The position numbers and the translations under genes were made by a program. Shown in pieces: positions 59,401 through 64,000 of a DNA stretch of 64,000 nt. Within the stretch, counting starts at the first letter, position 1, and every line of letters starts with the position of its first letter. The notes beneath the pieces are model-generated. The model was not told where the DNA came from. It worked only from the letters and a program-made list of their open reading frames with translations, and made no database searches. Source of the stretch: Escallonia rubra (lineage: Eukaryota; Streptophyta; Magnoliopsida; Escalloniales; Escalloniaceae). The stretch is taken from assembly GCA_033065855.1 (NCBI GenBank), contig JAVXUO010001864.1:1-64000 (forward strand). Reading direction: 5' to 3'.

Positions 59401-61536
59401 TACACTGAGATTGTCAAAGCAGCAGAACTGCCCTAATCCTGAGGCCTTCATCAAGGTAATAGACAAGTTACTTAGTTATATACCTTTGTTAAAGTGTCAG
59501 ACTTGGTCGAAAGTAAAGATTCCATCTTTATAGGGCTAACATCATACCCCTCCCTGTTACTGCATTCCACTTCAAAAGAACTTGATTTTATGCCTATATT
59601 CCAAATAGTGCCGCTTAATGTGGAAAATATGTTGCTTCTGACTTAGAAATTGTATATAGTTTTGTTTAAGTGTTACTAAAGATTGTCTTATGCCAATTTC
59701 TTAAATTTAGAAGAGGTTTAGTGCCATTTCCTACCATAGGGAGGTGAGCGACAACTGCCCTCGAGTAAAGGGAGGCATGTGCTATTAACCAGACTTCATA
59801 TACAATGGCGAATCTAATGAATGTCTCGTGAATATGAATGGCGAATCCAAAAATTCTATGAAATAATAAAAATTGGAAGGATCCCTTGGACATAATCATA
59901 CCATAGTATTATATTGACAATTTCAAAAAACTGTTCATACTATGATCATAGTATATGGCGGTTGGCAAGTATGCCCCCATCGTCTAGTGGTTCAGGACAT
60001 CTCTCTTTCAAGGAGGCAGCGGGGATTCGACTTCCCCTGGGGGTAGGGTACTACGAAAGGAAGTTGATCATATCATGGATTACCACTAAGCCTAAAATGG
60101 ATTCTTCCTGGGTCGATGCCCGAGCGGTTAAGTTCAACTCGGCCCAAGAGTTTGCCTATAGACAAATGGCATAAAGAGTGCCACTAAAAGTCATGTCAAG
60201 TGCCTTACTTCGAAAGTAGAGAGGAACATCGTTTTCATGTATTTTGGAGTTAATTGATAAGATTGTCCCCCGCAATTAAGACATTATTGCAACCAAGTCT
60301 TTGTAAGTTGTATCCAACTTTGACCCATAATGCCTTTTCTTGCAAACTGGTCCAGAGACCAATGTCCATAAGTGGCTTTTGCACTTGCCATATTTAATTG
60401 CGGAATCGGGAAATTAAAATGGAGAAAAGGAGGAAAATAAGGGAAGAAGTGAGAAGTGCTCTTATGTTGGATGTAAATAGGGTGTGGTTCATGACGGTAG
60501 AAGTTGTGGTGGCAGCTACGGATGGCGCATTTTAGCTAGATGGAGTCACCTGCTCTAAACAAATAGGTGTGGTGTCTTTCAGTTAATTTGACGGCAATTT
60601 GTGCTGGTTAATATGCTACTATCACCGAGAAAGTGGTTCAATAATAGTGTTTCATGACATGGAAATGTTGAAATATAAGGTCTTTGACGGTTTTCTGAGT
60701 GTCTGTGGAGAAAACAAATCCCGTTTTACAGATATCTCATATGTTTGTATTTTCTTTTAAGATTGCAATCGTTAGTTCTAACTTTCTGTGTATTGCTATT
60801 TGCTTTTATTGTGTTTTTCTAAGTATGTTGTTTTAACAGGAAATGACACAGTCATTTGCTTTTTGGGGTACTCCAGAAGGTGATGTGGTTCATCCTGCCG
60901 AGTGTATGCATGAAGTACTTGAGAAAGTCAGGCGTCATAAAGTCAACATTGACAGCAACGTCTGCACTGTGATGGTTACAACATTGGTTCTCGAGGTAAT
61001 TTTTTTTTACCTTTGGGGCTGTACTAAAGATGAGTCATGAGATAAAAGAACCAAACTAGTATTTGAACTTCTCTATTTCACTACCTGATTGTCCACCACG
61101 AATTTGTAAATGTGCACTCGTGAGTCCTGAGCAAAAACATGTGATATTCATTATTGAAGTTTTACCAGAGAAGGGATGCCAAATGCTTCTGAAAAAATAA
61201 ATAATTTAGGAATTGCAATTAGTTATCTTTTCCTTTGAAACAATCAAGCAAGCCTAACAAAAACCTTTTCCCATGTCTCTCCTGAACTATTATAACAGAC
61301 CCAGAGGGGTTTCCTTTTGTAATATGGCTTATGTTGAGGATGCACCTTAATTGCTGTTATCGTGGAAAGGCGATGTTTTCTGTTTTCCTGCTCTTAGTGT
61401 CTGCTTATGTTGTTAGGGTTGGCAGCGGAAGCTTGACCCAGATTATGATGTGATGCATACACTACAGACACTACTACTTAAAGCTGACTGGGCAAAGTCA
61501 CTTTCTTACACAATTGAAGGACTCATGGCTCCATGA
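56427..61536 (+). CDS. ABC1/UbiB atypical kinase, ADCK2-like, probably mitochondrial
   Basis: Five coding exons, 56427-56434, 56899-58240, 59186-59455, 60840-60995 and 61417-61536, join in frame to give 631 residues. The first coding exon supplies only eight bases (ATG TCA AG) and yields the N-terminus MSRFLTSKSIRRVAQSIRTS, basic and Ser-rich like a mitochondrial presequence. A hydrophobic segment lies at about 171-199. ABC1 motifs follow: KWGQ at 234-237, VASGSIAQVH at 293-302 (nucleotide loop), the VAVKV lysine at 323, HADMHPGN at 456-463 and FLDVGM with the metal-binding Asp at 489. The KWGQWAATRPDLFP version is that of ADCK2 and the Arabidopsis At1g61640 group. Relatives act in quinone and lipid metabolism of organelles; the exact substrate is unknown. 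If exon 1 is wrong, translation would start at 56954. Intron 3 carries plastid DNA. Confidence 0.93.
59973..60045 (+). tRNA. trnE-UUC: Plastid-derived tRNA-Glu (UUC) sequence
   Basis: 73 bases beginning GCCCCCATCGTCTAGTGG and ending CCCCTGGGGGTA, with the anticodon loop in CTCTTTCAAGG. All four arms pair and the sequence agrees with plastid trnE as I recall it. In the plastid it serves translation and chlorophyll precursor synthesis; here, inside a nuclear intron, it is a transferred copy. Internal pol III boxes might allow transcription, but this is unproven. Confidence 0.9.
60110..60146 (+). pseudogene. trnY-GUA: Collapsed plastid trnY
   Basis: GGGTCGATGCCCGAGCGGTT, the trnY 5' part, is joined almost directly to GTTCAACTCGGCCCA, which matches its 3' end. 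About 47 bases of the middle, including the anticodon arm, are gone. Confidence 0.8.
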
Positions 61537-62333
61537 GAAGGTTTGTGTCTGTTGCCGTTCCAGCAAAAAAGTTTTGACTGTACCACACAAGAACTTATAC
61601 CACTCCTGAATTGAGTGTTTTAGTTTGCCCAATTTTTTGCAAGGGGGATTTCTGTCCTGTATTTATCAGTTTTTTTGTCTCCACTAAATATCTGTTGACT
61701 GAGGCCTACTAATTTAAAGATGATGGTTGACGAGACGGGAAGAAGAGAATCGTTTGAAGAGGTGACTTCCTCTTTAATTCCCTTCGTTCTTGACCTTTTT
61801 GCTTTCCTTCATTCATGTTTGTTATCTGCGATTACTATACTGTTGGAAGCAATGGGCGGTACTTCTGATTTACCATTTTAGTTAATTCAACTCCAAACGC
61901 TCTAGTGATCTGATCTTCTTGAGAAGCGTATACAATTTTGAACAAGTTACAGCTTTCATCCAGCACTGTCGAGGAATGCTCTTAGTCATCTGCAGAAAGG
62001 AAGCTCAAGTAACTTGTTGGATTGCTTTGGAGGTGGCTTGCATTGGAGTTGTTAGTCAAGAGGAGATGTGTTTTGTTGGGGGGCTGTAAGGTTATTTTTC
62101 CCCTTCCCTCTCCATAAATAGAGGGGAACATTCTGATGTTCTTCTGTAGCACATAGGAGGATCACACTTGGGGAACATTCCTTGTCATTTTACTCTTATA
62201 ATAATACCTTGGGCAAAATTCTTTCGTTTTACAATGGAATGATAAGTTATTTATTATTTAAATTTGAAAATAGGTGTTGTCATGTTGAAGTTTTCATCTT
62301 CTTGACAAACTTGTAACTTTTGTAATTATCATT
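61537..62333. other. 3' flank of the ABC1 kinase gene
   Basis: It should contain the 3' UTR. No other gene or repeat was recognised. Confidence 0.5.
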
Positions 62334-62336
62334 TAA

Positions 62337-62703
62337 GAGGCTGTTTGAGATTGATTCTCAAATGTAATTTTTTACTAAATCTATTTTAAACATAATAGAA
62401 TAACAATTGTTGAAGGTGTTTGGTTAAACAGGGCCGAAAGCAAGTTTAGTTTGACAAAATTATCGTGTTGTATTCAAATTTAAAGGGGATATTTAATGTA
62501 TATTTATCTCTGAAGATATTGTGATAATTTTTTTAGTCAAGCTTGATTAAATTAAAATTCAAGAAATTAAGGATTTTCGATGTAATTGTTGAATACATCG
62601 AAGTAGATTTAATCATTTTACCTTTTTTTGTGACACATGTCAAATTTAATTTAATATTGATTTAATCAAGTTTGACTAATATAGAACAATTTTAAACACC
62701 CTC
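62337..62703. mobile_element. Tourist-like MITE (PIF/Harbinger type)
   Basis: A 367-bp element with inverted ends GAGGCTGTTTGAGATTGATT and, reversed from the right, GAGGGTGTTTAAAATTGTTC, flanked by TAA on both sides (62334-62336 and 62704-62706). A 3-bp TAA duplication and this type of end are typical of Tourist MITEs. Inner segments with TTAGTCAARCTTGATTAAAT in opposite orientations (about 62533 and 62685) could form a hairpin. There is no coding capacity. Confidence 0.75.
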
Positions 62704-62706
62704 TAA

Positions 62707-64000
62707 ATTGCGCAGTGATGGTAAATGATGAACTAAAGTAGGGATGTTGAGCTATTTAATCACATTTTTTTTTGCGCGTATGCCTTTTCAAGTTTATTTT
62801 GTCGCTAAAGCTAAAACATATAGTGACGAGGTATATACATGGAAGGGTATGGTATGTAAATAGCCTTACTCTTACTTAATACCGCCGGATAAGTTCTTAT
62901 CCTTGACGACCATCATTTTGCTAATGAGGCAACCAATAAATGTACCATAAACCAAGAAAATCTCAACGCAGCTTCCCTTTCCTGCGCGGCGGCACCACCA
63001 CTTCTCTCCCATACCACCACCTCTGCACTACCCCTACCACCCCTTGGCAGCTCCTCTTTTCTGCGACTGCCACCATAATTCCACCACTACCACTTCCCAC
63101 ACCAATTTAGTACGTCGTTAAATCAACTCGGTTATTGTCTTACAATGGCAACTTCTTTTTCCTTTCTTTCTTTTTTTTTTCCCACCGTATTCATGCGCCG
63201 AAAGGGCATTGAAGCCAAATAATTAGGCTTTAAATTTCTTTCTTTATAAACTTTATTCAGATCTATAGATTTTACGAATTGAATAGCAGTATTATTTATA
63301 GTTTGAAACACAGTTATTGAGACTTGACAATAATAAAGAGTATTAATATCCTAGGCTACCGTTTTATGAAGACATGCAAGCAGATTAATAAATTAAAATG
63401 CCATGAAATCTGAGAAAGATTGCTTCAATATTCTGTCTGAATCAAAGTTCTCTTCATTTTCCCTTCTTAAAGACCCGCAGGCACAAGATTTAAATTCCTC
63501 CTCAGACAAAAACATCGACGTACGTTATCAAGACAAAGGCCGTAGGTTTCCGTACTGTTGGGAACAAGACTTCGGGCAGCTCTCTATTGCTCGGTTACAT
63601 GCGAAAATGGTAACGAATTCTCCCTAAAACTCTCATAGAAATCCTTGTGTACCCGTTGATCTCAATGATCTGTCCCCCTTCCCAGTAGGGAGATTAGAAA
63701 AATAAGCCGTTATCGCTAGGCTATCGCCTTGATCTCGTTAATCTAGTTTCTTATCAGCTTTTGAATTGAGATTACGTCATGTGCCTTTTTTTTATATATA
63801 TGAGAAACTGATGGACTTCCTAGAAGTGTTCGCACCATGATCCTTTTTAGGTAGTTGAAAGTGTGTATTCTTTTGCTTTCATATACGTATACTTGTTTTT
63901 TAAATCCTGAGAATGATTTGTCTTTCGATAAGTATGTAGTTCGATATAAGAACGGGTTGGTTAGAGAAAAACACACCCTTCAATCAATGTATCGTATAAA
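62707..64000. other. Intergenic, no confident gene
   Basis: A CCACCAC-rich block lies near 62990-63105. A 74-codon frame at 63403-63627 with a plausible ATG includes GRRFPYCWEQDFGQLSIARL, but no family was recognised and no neighbouring exon fits; it could be a small gene, an exon remnant or chance. The window ends without further features. Confidence 0.4.

Larger units (their letters stand above)
59850..60150 (+). other. Plastid DNA insertion (NUPT) in intron 3 of the ABC1 kinase gene
   Basis: The segment matches my memory of the plastid trnE-trnY region: spacer with GACAATTTCAAAAAACTG, an intact trnE, the short spacer with GGAAGTTGATCATATCATGG, then the start and end of trnY with its middle deleted. 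Outer limits are approximate. It lies on the sense strand of the intron and is not expected to be functional. Confidence 0.85.

Noticed and set aside
1..64000. CRISPR arrays, phage or bacterial defence systems
   Set aside because: The tandem repeats have no spacer structure of CRISPR type, and the window is plainly plant nuclear DNA.

Overview
This is nuclear DNA of a flowering plant, most likely a eudicot. It is AT-rich, with split genes, GT-AG introns, TATA boxes, CT-rich leaders, many transposon families and one plastid DNA insertion. Nothing in it is prokaryotic: there are no operons, CRISPR arrays or ribosome binding sites. I cannot name the species.

Six genes are recognised with good support. 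They are a GRAS regulator of the PAT1/SCL13 branch (minus strand, 3335-4939, with an inferred non-coding first exon near 8.6 kb); an OBERON-type PHD-finger protein (25233-30102); a small secreted X8/CBM43 callose-binding-type protein (31712-32852); a four-helix CASP-like protein of the CASPL2B type (36286-39235); the cytosolic iron-sulfur assembly factor NAR1 (48416-52228, 11 exons); and a mitochondrial ADCK2-like ABC1/UbiB atypical kinase (56427-61536, 5 coding exons). A seventh, single-exon gene at 21289-21729 encodes a 146-residue protein of no known function. The intron-exon junctions given were read by eye and keep the frame in every case. The genes are functionally unrelated and each has its own promoter.

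The space between and inside genes is largely mobile DNA, and several insertions can be bounded by target-site duplications: a tRNA-derived SINE (17370-17510), a solo LTR with nested GC-rich tandem repeats (18026-19571), three elements with 8-9 bp duplications of Mutator type (22349-22970, 26711-27674, 53141-54432), a hAT-like element (45789-46880), a Helitron with a repeated head (39471-43469) and a Tourist-like MITE (62337-62703). A decayed LINE (about 52919-55532) is split by one of the Mutator-type elements. A plastid fragment carrying an intact-looking trnE and a collapsed trnY lies in an intron of the ABC1 kinase gene.

Layout: 1-3.3 kb non-genic; 3.3-8.7 kb the GRAS gene with a 3.4-kb leader intron; 9.16-14.32 kb a diverged tandem duplication that may carry a tiny two-exon gene; 14.3-21.2 kb transposon-rich (SINE, LTR); 21.3-30.1 kb the small unknown gene, a Mutator-type element and OBERON; 31.7-39.2 kb the X8 and CASPL genes; 39.5-47 kb Helitron and hAT; 48.4-52.2 kb NAR1; 52.9-56 kb LINE plus Mutator-type nest; 56.4-61.5 kb ABC1 kinase; 61.5-64 kb MITE and non-genic DNA.
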